A stretch of DNA of 13,500 nucleotides from positions 1 to 13,500 of the forward strand of contig JAKQGT010000233.1 of assembly GCA_029556005.1 (NCBI GenBank). Direction: 5' to 3'. Below the pieces are notes generated by a model, which was not told where the DNA came from, made no database searches, and saw nothing but the letters and a program-made list of their open reading frames with translations. Below, one piece after another: positions 5,898 through 12,553 of this stretch. Within the stretch, counting starts at the first letter, position 1. The number at the start of each line of letters is the position of its first letter. This stretch comes from Chlamydiota bacterium. Lineage in GTDB: Bacteria; Chlamydiota; Chlamydiia; Chlamydiales; Simkaniaceae. The position numbers were made by a program, and so were the translations under genes.

Positions 5898-7274
5898 ATG
5901 GAAGCATTCAAAATCAAAGGTGGAAATCCTTTAGAAGGACATGTCAGAGCAACGGGCGCAAAAAATGCGATCTCGAAAATGCTTGTTGCTTCTTTATTAT
6001 CCGATAAGAAATGCATTTTTAAGAATGTTCCGCATATTTCTGAAGTAGAAACCACGGTCCGTCTTTGTCAAGAGATCGGAATGGAAGTGCAGTGGGATCA
6101 CGATGGAGGAACAATCGAAGTGATCACTAAAGAGGTGAAGTCTTCTTATGTTCCGTTAAATTTTTCAGGGGCGAATCGGATTCCGATTTTAATGATGGGG
6201 GCTCTTCTGGGGCGCACAAAAGAAAACATTGTGGTTCCCACAGTAGGTGGATGCAATATCGGCAAACGCCCTGTCGACTTTCATATTAAAGCCTTGGAAG
6301 CTTTGGGTGCTGTTGTCGAATACCGGACGATCAAAAAAGAACGCGCCTATTTTGCCCATGCACCCGAGGGACTTCGGGGAGCTATCATCGAACTTCCTTA
6401 CCCTTCCGTTATGGCAACCGAAAATGCGATCCTTGCAGCGTGTCGGGCTAAAGGACGCACAGCCATTCGGGGAGCCGCTATCGAACCTGAAATCATTGAT
6501 CTTATCCTGTTCTTGCAGAAACTTGGCGTTGTGATTTATGTCGATGTGGATCGCACCATTTATGTTCAAGAAACCAAAACATTTTACGAAGTCGAACATA
6601 CCGTTATCACGGACCGGATTGAAGCTGCTTGCTTAGGCATGATGGGAATTGCCACCAAGGGGAAAGTTTTTGTTGAAGGAGCCCAGCAGCCTCATATGAT
6701 CACTTTCCTGAATAAACTCAGACAGATCAATGGGGGATTTGCAGTCAAAGACAACGGAATTGAATTCTTTTATCAAGGACCCCTTAAAGGGGGGCTTCAT
6801 TTAGAAACCGATGTCCACCCCGGTTTCCTCACAGATTGGCAACAACCCTTTGTGGTTTTACTCACACAGGCTCTAGGAAGCTCTGTGGTTCATGAAACCG
6901 TCTATGAAAATCGGTTTGGTTATGTAGAAACTCTTAAAGACATGGGGGCCCATGTTGAACTATTCACCCAATGCTTGGGAGACCGCCCCTGCCGCTTTGC
7001 CTCACAAAACTACCAGCATAGTCTTATCGTCAAAGGCCCCACAACCTTCAAAGGGAGTGAAATCCACATCCCCGATTTAAGAGCGGGATTTGCCTACGTG
7101 ATGGCAGCCCTTCTTGCCCCGGACGAGAGTCTCATCTCAGGCCTTCCCTATATCGACAGAGGCTATGAAAAGCTCGAGCTCAAATTGCAAGCTCTAGGAG
7201 CTGACATTCAGCGCATCCAGATTCCCCCTCCGGTAGAAATCTTAGAATCCTTCCAAGAAGCAGTTGTGACTTGA
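5898..7274 (+). CDS. murA: UDP-N-acetylglucosamine 1-carboxyvinyltransferase
   Basis: First committed step of peptidoglycan synthesis, transferring enolpyruvate from PEP to UDP-GlcNAc in the cytoplasm. The EPSP-synthase-like double domain is complete: GAKNA with Lys22, catalytic loop GGCNIGKRPVDFH with Cys119 and Arg124, REPEI-like EPEIID, general acid/base Asp313 in HPGFLTDWQQP, DLRAG with Arg395, and YIDRGYEKLELKLQALGA. The catalytic position is cysteine, the fosfomycin-sensitive form; C. trachomatis MurA is known to carry Asp there and to be resistant. At 458 residues it is about 40 longer than E. coli MurA. TDWQQPF and SGANRIPILMMGALL differ from the E. coli motifs, so it belongs to a divergent subgroup. 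No Shine-Dalgarno sequence is present. TATAGT (5886-5891) stands six bases before the ATG. It probably shares a transcript with the ATP-grasp-like gene. Confidence 0.95.
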   Translation: MEAFKIKGGNPLEGHVRATGAKNAISKMLVASLLSDKKCIFKNVPHISEVETTVRLCQEIGMEVQWDHDGGTIEVITKEVKSSYVPLNFSGANRIPILMMGALLGRTKENIVVPTVGGCNIGKRPVDFHIKALEALGAVVEYRTIKKERAYFAHAPEGLRGAIIELPYPSVMATENAILAACRAKGRTAIRGAAIEPEIIDLILFLQKLGVVIYVDVDRTIYVQETKTFYEVEHTVITDRIEAACLGMMGIATKGKVFVEGAQQPHMITFLNKLRQINGGFAVKDNGIEFFYQGPLKGGLHLETDVHPGFLTDWQQPFVVLLTQALGSSVVHETVYENRFGYVETLKDMGAHVELFTQCLGDRPCRFASQNYQHSLIVKGPTTFKGSEIHIPDLRAGFAYVMAALLAPDESLISGLPYIDRGYEKLELKLQALGADIQRIQIPPPVEILESFQEAVVT

Positions 7275-7292
7275 GGCATTTTCTAGTAAACT
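7264..7292 (+). promoter_or_regulatory. Possible epmB promoter (leaderless type)
   Basis: TTGTGA (7264-7269) and TAAACT (7287-7292) are 17 bases apart, each matching four of six consensus positions. The -35 lies over the end of murA. With six bases between the -10 and the ATG at 7299, transcription would start at the start codon, which agrees with the lack of a ribosome site. Readthrough from murA is an equally good explanation of expression. Confidence 0.3.
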
Positions 7293-7298
7293 ATCTTC

Positions 7299-8243
7299 AT
7301 GATTCATTGGAGAACCCTTCAAAAAGATAATTTTAGAGACTGGAAAGCCCTTGCACAGTTTTTAGAAATCGATCCAAGCAAGGTCGTCCCCTCTCCTTTT
7401 TTTCCTTTAAATATGCCAAGAAGACTGGCTGAAAAGGTGGAAAAAGGGAGGCTTGAGGATCCTATTCTGCGCCAATTTTTACCCACCTTTGAGGAAGAAA
7501 AAATCGTTGAAGGCTTCTCTAGAGATCCTGTCTCAGATCGATCCTTTCAGAAAACACCCCGTCTCTTGCAGAAATATCCCGGAAGAGCTCTCCTGATCTG
7601 TACGAGTGCCTGCGTCATGCATTGCCGTTTTTGTTTTCGGCAAAACTATCCCTATGAAGGGACAAACGATTTTGAGGAAGAACTCTCCCTTATCGCACAA
7701 GACCCCTCTCTCATTGAAGTGATTCTGAGTGGGGGAGACCCCCTTTCTTTAAGCGATGAGAGACTAAAAGATTTGATTGAAGGTCTTGAAAAAATCCCTC
7801 ATATTAAACTCCTCCGTTTCCATACCCGCTTCCCTATTGGCATCCCAGAAAGAATCACCGAAGCCTTTGTAAACATCCTCAAGACAAGCAGACTGCAAAC
7901 GGTTTTTATATTGCATACCAATCATCCTCGAGAACTGGATGGAGATGTCTTTGGAGCTCTCCAGAAAATCCCCGGAACGCTATTAAGTCAAACCGTTCTC
8001 ATCAAGGGTGTTAATGATTCCCTCGAAACCCTAAAAGAGCTTTTTTTAACCCTCTCTTGCCAGGGGATTATCCCCTACTATCTCCACCAACTCGACCGAG
8101 TCAAACAAGCAAGCCATTTTGAAGTTCCTATTGCAGAAGGACTCGAACTCATTCAAAAACTCAGGGGGTGTTTACCAGGGTATGCAGTTCCAACTTATGT
8201 GCAAGAAATCCCCTTTGAGAATGCAAAGTCTATTATTACATAA
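7299..8243 (+). CDS. epmB: EF-P-lysine 2,3-aminomutase (EpmB/KamA family)
   Basis: Radical-SAM, PLP-dependent aminomutase of the YjeK/EpmB type, which turns L-alpha-lysine into (R)-beta-lysine for attachment to elongation factor P by EpmA. The radical-SAM cluster motif is CVMHCRFC (Cys105, Cys109, Cys112), followed by FRQNYPY as in EpmB. SGGDP (144-148) binds SAM. FHTRFPIGIPERI and HTNHPRELDGDV are family signatures, and the C-terminal VPTYVQEIPFE closes the PLP site. At 314 residues it is short like EpmB and lacks the zinc-binding tail of clostridial lysine 2,3-aminomutase. Neither epmA nor efp is in the window, so the EF-P role is inferred from family. No Shine-Dalgarno sequence is visible. 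TAAACT (7287-7292) ends six bases before ATG. The gene lies 24 bases after murA and converges on argS across a 13-base gap. Confidence 0.9.
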   Translation: MIHWRTLQKDNFRDWKALAQFLEIDPSKVVPSPFFPLNMPRRLAEKVEKGRLEDPILRQFLPTFEEEKIVEGFSRDPVSDRSFQKTPRLLQKYPGRALLICTSACVMHCRFCFRQNYPYEGTNDFEEELSLIAQDPSLIEVILSGGDPLSLSDERLKDLIEGLEKIPHIKLLRFHTRFPIGIPERITEAFVNILKTSRLQTVFILHTNHPRELDGDVFGALQKIPGTLLSQTVLIKGVNDSLETLKELFLTLSCQGIIPYYLHQLDRVKQASHFEVPIAEGLELIQKLRGCLPGYAVPTYVQEIPFENAKSIIT

Positions 8244-8256
8244 CGCGAATTGCGGA

Positions 8257-9993
8257 TTACATCCGATCTAGCGTCTCTAACCCAAGAATGTAGAGCCCCT
8301 GCTTCAAAATGCGGGCAGTAAGCTCGGAGAGAGCTAAGCGACTGTTTTCTTCAGGAGAGCCTTCTACTCGGCAGTCGCGAAAAAAAGCATGAAACTTTTC
8401 GGCTAAACCGTAGAGATAATCAGAAAGACGATTAGGCAGAAGATCTCGATCCATCACCGCTAAGGTTTCCCCAAACTGCCTAATCTGAAGTCCTAATGCA
8501 ACTTCTGTCGGATGTTTGAGAATAAGGGGTGTCGTAGCCATAATCGCCCCAATATCCTTACCACATTTCCGCTTGATTCCTTGAATACGTACATAGGAAT
8601 AGAGAAGGTAGGCAGCAGTGTTCCCTTCAAAATTTAACATCCGATCGTAGCTAAAGATATAATCTTTCAAGCGGTGACACGAGAGGTCGGCATACTTCAC
8701 TGCATCGATTCCCAAAATGCGAGAGAGGTGATCGAGCTCCCCTTCTGTAATAGCTTCTAAACGTTCTTGAAGGAGCATGCGGGCACGATTAACTGCTTCT
8801 TGGAGAAGATCGATCAACCTTTCCGTTTCCCCTGAGCGTGTTTTGAATTTTTTTCCATCAGGACCTAAGACAACGCCAAAAGGAACATGTTCAATGAGCG
8901 TTTTTTCGGGGTCGTAGTAACCCGCTTTTTGAGCCGCTTTAAAAACCATTTGAAAATGGAGTTGTTGTCCTGCATCCACAACATAGATGATCCGATCGGC
9001 TTTCTCTTCTGAAACGCGTTGCAGAAGGGCTGCTGTATCGGTAGTTCCATAGTTATATCCTCCATCACTTTTTTGGAGAATTAGGGGAAGGGGCATCCCA
9101 TCTTTACTCTTAAAACCTTCAAGAAAAACGCATTTGGCACCATCAGTAATTTCTAGGATCCCTTTTTTTTCATAATCAGCAACCACTTGGGGAAGCATCG
9201 GGTTATAAAAGGACTCGCCACGCTCTGTTAAAGTCACCTTTAACACATCGTAGATCTCTTGAAACCCCTGGCGAGAGATTTCACAAATTCTTTCCCATGC
9301 TGCAATCGCCTCTTTTTCCCCTCCTTGCAAACGGACCACTTGGAGTTGCGAACGCTTTTTAAAGTCGGGATCTGCATCAAAAAGTTTTTTTGAAGCACGG
9401 TACCAATTCATGAGAGATGAAAGATCGGTCTTCTTCGCCCCTGTTAAGACGTCAGGTTCCTTCTCTTTCAAATAGGTGATGAGCATCCCAAACTGTGTTC
9501 CCCAATCTCCAATATGATTGAGTCTTAATACATCGTGTCCTAAAAATTCGAAGAGACGAGCTAAACTTTCCCCAATAATGGTGGAGCGTAAATGACCGAC
9601 ATGAAGCTCTTTAGCAACATTAGGAGAAGAAAACTCCACAATGATTTTTTTTCGCTTCTCTAAGGGAGGAACACCCAATCGTGAATCAGCAGCCACTTGG
9701 GTGAGTTCTTGAGAAAGAAAGTCAGGCGTTAGGGTAATATTGATAAACCCTGGGCCTGCGACCTCAAGCTTCTCTATCCTAGGATCTCCCTCCCACTTTT
9801 CTACAATTTGCTCGGCAATCTTTCGGGGATTTTGACCTAATAGCTTGGCCAACTTCATCGCAGAATTGCATTGATAATGCCCAAATTGCTCCTGACTGCT
9901 TTGCGTAATATCTGCTAACAGCTCTTGATCAGAGAAAAGTTCTTGGATTATGGCGGTGGCTTGATTTTGAATCAGTGTGGAAAGGTTTTGCAT
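8257..9993 (-). CDS. argS: Arginyl-tRNA synthetase
   Basis: Class I synthetase charging tRNA-Arg. The N-terminal additional domain, which recognises the tRNA D-loop, spans about 1-110 (HYQCNSAMKLAK inside). The catalytic domain carries FSSPNVAKELHVGHLRSTI with HVGH at 131-134, LNHIGDWGTQFG at 159-169, and VVDAGQQLHFQMVF at 338-351. The canonical KMSKS is replaced by LGPDGKKFKTRSG at 376-388, normal for many bacterial ArgS. The helical anticodon-binding domain follows, ending in the usual C-terminal methionine (LETLDRM). At 578 residues it is full length. The ATG has no adjacent ribosome site: a perfect AGGAGG lies 29 bases away (10023-10028), followed by an A-rich leader. In C. trachomatis argS adjoins murA; here epmB lies between and converges on it. 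Confidence 0.97.
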   Translation of the reverse strand: MQNLSTLIQNQATAIIQELFSDQELLADITQSSQEQFGHYQCNSAMKLAKLLGQNPRKIAEQIVEKWEGDPRIEKLEVAGPGFINITLTPDFLSQELTQVAADSRLGVPPLEKRKKIIVEFSSPNVAKELHVGHLRSTIIGESLARLFEFLGHDVLRLNHIGDWGTQFGMLITYLKEKEPDVLTGAKKTDLSSLMNWYRASKKLFDADPDFKKRSQLQVVRLQGGEKEAIAAWERICEISRQGFQEIYDVLKVTLTERGESFYNPMLPQVVADYEKKGILEITDGAKCVFLEGFKSKDGMPLPLILQKSDGGYNYGTTDTAALLQRVSEEKADRIIYVVDAGQQLHFQMVFKAAQKAGYYDPEKTLIEHVPFGVVLGPDGKKFKTRSGETERLIDLLQEAVNRARMLLQERLEAITEGELDHLSRILGIDAVKYADLSCHRLKDYIFSYDRMLNFEGNTAAYLLYSYVRIQGIKRKCGKDIGAIMATTPLILKHPTEVALGLQIRQFGETLAVMDRDLLPNRLSDYLYGLAEKFHAFFRDCRVEGSPEENSRLALSELTARILKQGLYILGLETLDRM

Positions 9994-10022
9994 AATTAAA
10001 TTTTTTTGTAGCGGTTTTTTTT

Positions 10023-10028
10023 CCTCCT
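10023..10028 (-). promoter_or_regulatory. Displaced AGGAGG 29 bases before the argS start
   Basis: The minus strand reads AGGAGG here, then 29 mostly A/T bases before the argS ATG at 9993. No ATG, GTG or TTG occurs at normal distance after it. Extending the argS frame upstream meets TAG just at the motif, so it cannot serve a longer ArgS by a standard start codon. It may be fortuitous, a ribosome standby site, or part of a regulatory leader. Confidence 0.4.
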
Positions 10029-10059
10029 AAAATAACATTCGTCCTCTCTAGAAATCAAC

Positions 10060-10088
10060 TTGAATATAATGAATTCTTCGGGTACGAT
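10060..10088 (+). promoter_or_regulatory. Possible promoter of the DUF2709-tsaE-engB-dnaQ cluster
   Basis: TTGAAT (10060-10065) and TACGAT (10083-10088) are 17 bases apart, each four of six consensus. Transcription would start near 10095, 25 bases before ATG 10120. A perfect TATAAT also lies at 10065-10070, but no -35 of any quality stands 16-18 bases before it, so which box is used is uncertain. The 126-base spacer 9994-10119 would also have to hold the leftward argS promoter. TTGATT and TATTTT, 18 bases apart on the minus strand, are a weak candidate. Confidence 0.35.
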
Positions 10089-10119
10089 GGCCTAACTTGT
10101 GTTGAATTAAGGAATAGCA

Positions 10120-10845
10120 ATGGCAAACTTGGTCATTAATAAAAGCTTGAAAGAGCTACTCACCGACTACCTGAAGAAAAACAAAAAGTCTGATCTCTTA
10201 ACGACCTACTTCTTCTTTCTAGAGAAAAAGTACAACATCCAACCTGTCCTTTTCTTGCGAGAAAAAACGATCTATCAAAGTAAAGAAGAAGTTTTAAAGA
10301 AAGTGGAAGAGGAAGGCAAACTCTGGCGGGAAACGGAAATTAAAATCCAAGTAGGACAACAGGCGGTTAACGAACTCACGCGAAAAATCTATATTTGTCC
10401 GTTTACAGGGAAAGTTTTTGGTGACAACACCCATCCTAACCCTCAAGATGCCATCTATGATTGGGTTTCAAGATGTCCTGAAAATAAAGAGCGTATCGAT
10501 GGCATGATTGTTAAACGCTTTTTTGTTTCTGAAGATCCTGAAGTGATTAAAAACTATATTCAAAAAAGGCGTGAGCCCATTTCAAAAATTGTGTTTTCTT
10601 CAGGACTGACCGGTAAACTTTTTAATAGTAAAAAGGCTGTCGTAGAAGATTTTGAAAAAAATCAATTGAAACCGATGGAATTAATTGATGTTCCGGGGCA
10701 AAACCGCTTCAAAATCGAAGAGCATTTTTTAACCTTTATTCAAGACCAGCTTGATGACTCCAAAATTTCTGCATTCGTTGATGCCATGAGCGCTTATGAT
10801 GAGTTTTCCAAGCATGTGGAACGCTGGGTTGAAGAAAACCAATAG
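10120..10845 (+). CDS. Chlamydiae-type conserved hypothetical (DUF2709-like, CT538 position)
   Basis: The function is not known. The 241-residue protein has no signal peptide or membrane segment and is rich in lysine and glutamate. A charged helical N-terminal part (1-80) precedes KIYICPFTGKVFGDNTHPNP (89-108), which looks like half of a metal-binding knuckle. Cys93, His105 and Cys119 are the candidate ligands, too few for a normal zinc ribbon. The phrase returns in changed form as SSGLTGKLF (160-168), so the core may be a duplicated fold that lost its cysteines in the second half. I associate it with the Chlamydiae-restricted family DUF2709 because it precedes tsaE and dnaQ as CT538 does in C. 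trachomatis; this is from memory. AAGGA seven bases before the ATG supports the start. Its end overlaps the tsaE start. Confidence 0.75.
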   Translation: MANLVINKSLKELLTDYLKKNKKSDLLTTYFFFLEKKYNIQPVLFLREKTIYQSKEEVLKKVEEEGKLWRETEIKIQVGQQAVNELTRKIYICPFTGKVFGDNTHPNPQDAIYDWVSRCPENKERIDGMIVKRFFVSEDPEVIKNYIQKRREPISKIVFSSGLTGKLFNSKKAVVEDFEKNQLKPMELIDVPGQNRFKIEEHFLTFIQDQLDDSKISAFVDAMSAYDEFSKHVERWVEENQ

Positions 10846-11251
10846 GTGGGTCACTTCCTCAGCTGAGGAAACCCAAGAAATCGGAAAACTGTTAGCGGAA
10901 GGCTTGCCAAAGCCCCTTGTGATCTGTTTTTCTGGTGACTTAGGAGCGGGAAAGACAACGCTCATCAAAGGATTCGCTTCAGCTTTAACGGGAATCAATT
11001 CTCACGAAGTCAACAGCCCGACCTTCACCTACCTCAATATCTATGAAGGAACCGAAACCCTCTACCATTTTGACCTCTACCGATTATCAGGAGCCGAAGA
11101 TTTTTTAATGCGCGGTTTTGACGAATACTTTGAAGGCATTTGCTGCATCGAATGGGCAGAGAAAATTGAAGAAATCCTCCCTAGCAACAAGGCTTTCATC
11201 ACAATTAAGTACTTAGGAGAAACAAAAAGAGAAATTTCTTATGAAATTTAA
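10829..11251 (+). CDS. tsaE: tRNA t6A37 biosynthesis ATPase TsaE
   Basis: P-loop ATPase that works with TsaB and TsaD to make N6-threonylcarbamoyl-adenosine on ANN-decoding tRNAs. From TTG 10829 the product is 140 residues: SSAEETQEIGKLLAEG, Walker A GDLGAGKTT (36-44), the TsaE hallmark SPTFTYLNIYEG, HFDLYRL, and IEWAEKIEEILP. The start is uncertain: the frame runs back to ATGs at 10796 and 10814 inside the upstream gene. TTG 10829 gives the usual short N-terminus (MKKTNRWVTSSAEET) but has no strong ribosome site, so translation probably depends on coupling to the upstream gene, which it overlaps by 17 bases. It also overlaps engB by 11 bases. The order hypothetical-tsaE-(engB)-dnaQ resembles CT538-CT537-CT536. 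Identification is firm; only the start is in doubt. Confidence 0.93.
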   Translation: MKKTNRWVTSSAEETQEIGKLLAEGLPKPLVICFSGDLGAGKTTLIKGFASALTGINSHEVNSPTFTYLNIYEGTETLYHFDLYRLSGAEDFLMRGFDEYFEGICCIEWAEKIEEILPSNKAFITIKYLGETKREISYEI

Positions 11252-11780
11252 AAGTGTTCGGTTTGTGACCTCAGCTTTAAAACCTGAAGAATGGCCCGTC
11301 AGTGATCTCCCTGAGGTGGCTATCGTCGGACGCTCCAATGTAGGCAAATCTTCTCTGATCAATCATCTACTCCAATCGAAAACAGTTGCCAAAGTCTCTT
11401 CCACTCCAGGGAAAACGCAGCGTATCAACTACTTTCTCATCGATAACACCTTTCATTTGGTCGACCTTCCAGGATATGGTTATGCCAAAACCCCCAAGTC
11501 CCTCCAAAAAGAGTGGGGACAGTGGATGGAAACCTATTTTTTGGAGCGCCCCTTAAGACTCGTCCTCTTTTTAATCGATTCGAGACGAGAAGGACTTACT
11601 ATAGAAGATGCCCAATTTCTAGAGTGGGCTAAACATCATCATATTCCCCTCCTTGTGATCCTCACAAAAGGAGATAAACTTTCAAAAAGAGAGCGCGACG
11701 AGAAATCCCATCTTCTGTATTCTGTTAAAGAAGGCAAATGCCGGGAAATTCTTATCCGCAAGATAAACGAAGCCCTTTAA
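11241..11780 (+). CDS. engB: Ribosome biogenesis GTPase EngB (YsxC/YihA)
   Basis: TrmE-Era-EngA-EngB-Septin-like GTPase needed for assembly of the large ribosomal subunit in bacteria that have it. All G motifs are visible: G1 GRSNVGKS (30-37), the G2 threonine in TPGKTQ (55-60), G3 DLPGYG (75-80), G4 TKGD (142-145) and G5-like YSVKEGK (160-166). KSLQKEWGQWMETYFLER and LIDSRREG are EngB family signatures. At 179 residues it is at the short end (E. coli about 210), mostly because of a clipped C-terminus. The ATG lies within the end of tsaE (11-base overlap), with only a weak purine stretch before it, so translational coupling is likely. dnaQ follows after 15 bases. I do not recall this gene beside tsaE in Chlamydiaceae, so its presence here may separate the lineages. 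Confidence 0.95.
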   Translation: MKFKSVRFVTSALKPEEWPVSDLPEVAIVGRSNVGKSSLINHLLQSKTVAKVSSTPGKTQRINYFLIDNTFHLVDLPGYGYAKTPKSLQKEWGQWMETYFLERPLRLVLFLIDSRREGLTIEDAQFLEWAKHHHIPLLVILTKGDKLSKRERDEKSHLLYSVKEGKCREILIRKINEAL

Positions 11781-11795
11781 TACGGAAGTCAATGC

Positions 11796-12545
11796 ATGGG
11801 ATTGATTCACAAAGATACCTTTGTCTGCTTTGACTGTGAAGCAACAGGGCTCGATCCAGAGCAAGACCGCATTATCGAAATTGCCGTTTGTAAGTTTACC
11901 TTTGATGAGGTCCTTGTCTCACGCGAAGATCTGATCAACCCGGGTATTTCTATTCCTCAGCACACCATTGAGATCCACCATATCACCGATGACATGGTGG
12001 CAGGAAAGCCTCCCATCAAGGAGATCCTTTCCGAATATTTAAATATCATCGACAACCACGTTTTGATTGGTCATGCAATCCCTTTTGACATTGCCCTTCT
12101 TAATCAAGAGGCCAAGCGGTGTCTCATAGAAACCCAGCTCTCTTCTCTAAAATATTTAGATACGTTGCGTATGGCCCGCCTTTATGGAGAGAGCCCGACA
12201 AATTCTCTAGAAAGTCTGCGTAAACATTTTAACATCGAAGCCCATGGAGCTCACCGCGCTATGAGCGATGTCATTGTCAACATTGAAGTCTTTAAACACC
12301 TGAGCCGTAAATTTAAAACAACAGAAGAAGCCCTCAAGCGCTTAGAAAAACCCATTCAGCTAAAAACAATGCCTTTAGGTAAACATAAAGGACGCCCCTT
12401 TCGCGATATTCCCATCGAATACCTCAGGTGGGCTGCCCACCAAAACTTCGACCAGGATCTCCTTTTCTCCCTTCGCTCTGAGCTAAAAAAACGGAAACAA
12501 GGCAACCTTTTTTCACAAGCCAGCAACCCTTTTTCGGAGCTTTGA
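11796..12545 (+). CDS. dnaQ: DnaQ-like DEDDh exonuclease with DUF3820-like C-terminus
   Basis: 3'-5' exonuclease of the DnaQ/epsilon superfamily. ExoI is FDCEATG with Asp13 and Glu15, ExoII is IGHAIPFD with Asp98, and ExoIII is HGAHRAMSD with His153 and Asp158, so all DEDDh catalytic residues are present. Residues 192-234 (MPLGKHKGRPFRDIPIEYLRW...) form a separate small domain of the DUF3820 type, often joined to DnaQ-like exonucleases; its role is unclear. Whether this is the replicative proofreading subunit or a stand-alone repair or RNA-trimming nuclease cannot be told. No clear beta-clamp-binding peptide was noticed, and Chlamydiae have more than one dnaQ paralogue. GGAAG seven bases before the ATG supports the start. 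It follows engB by 15 bases and precedes pgk by eight, continuing the operon. Its position matches CT536 as I recall it. Confidence 0.9.
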   Translation: MGLIHKDTFVCFDCEATGLDPEQDRIIEIAVCKFTFDEVLVSREDLINPGISIPQHTIEIHHITDDMVAGKPPIKEILSEYLNIIDNHVLIGHAIPFDIALLNQEAKRCLIETQLSSLKYLDTLRMARLYGESPTNSLESLRKHFNIEAHGAHRAMSDVIVNIEVFKHLSRKFKTTEEALKRLEKPIQLKTMPLGKHKGRPFRDIPIEYLRWAAHQNFDQDLLFSLRSELKKRKQGNLFSQASNPFSEL

Positions 12546-12553
12546 AGATTCCT

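Noticed and set aside
6189..6599. A 136-codon open frame opposite murA
   Set aside because: It lies wholly inside the conserved catalytic core of murA. Its translation is a cysteine- and phenylalanine-rich antisense shadow.
8244..8256. Possible bidirectional terminator between epmB and argS
   Set aside because: The gap is 13 bases (core CGCGAATTGCG), with no stable stem and no T-run on either side.
10729..10998. Open frame on the minus strand across the DUF2709/tsaE junction
   Set aside because: It is antisense to the tsaE Walker A region and the end of the upstream gene, with no recognisable product.
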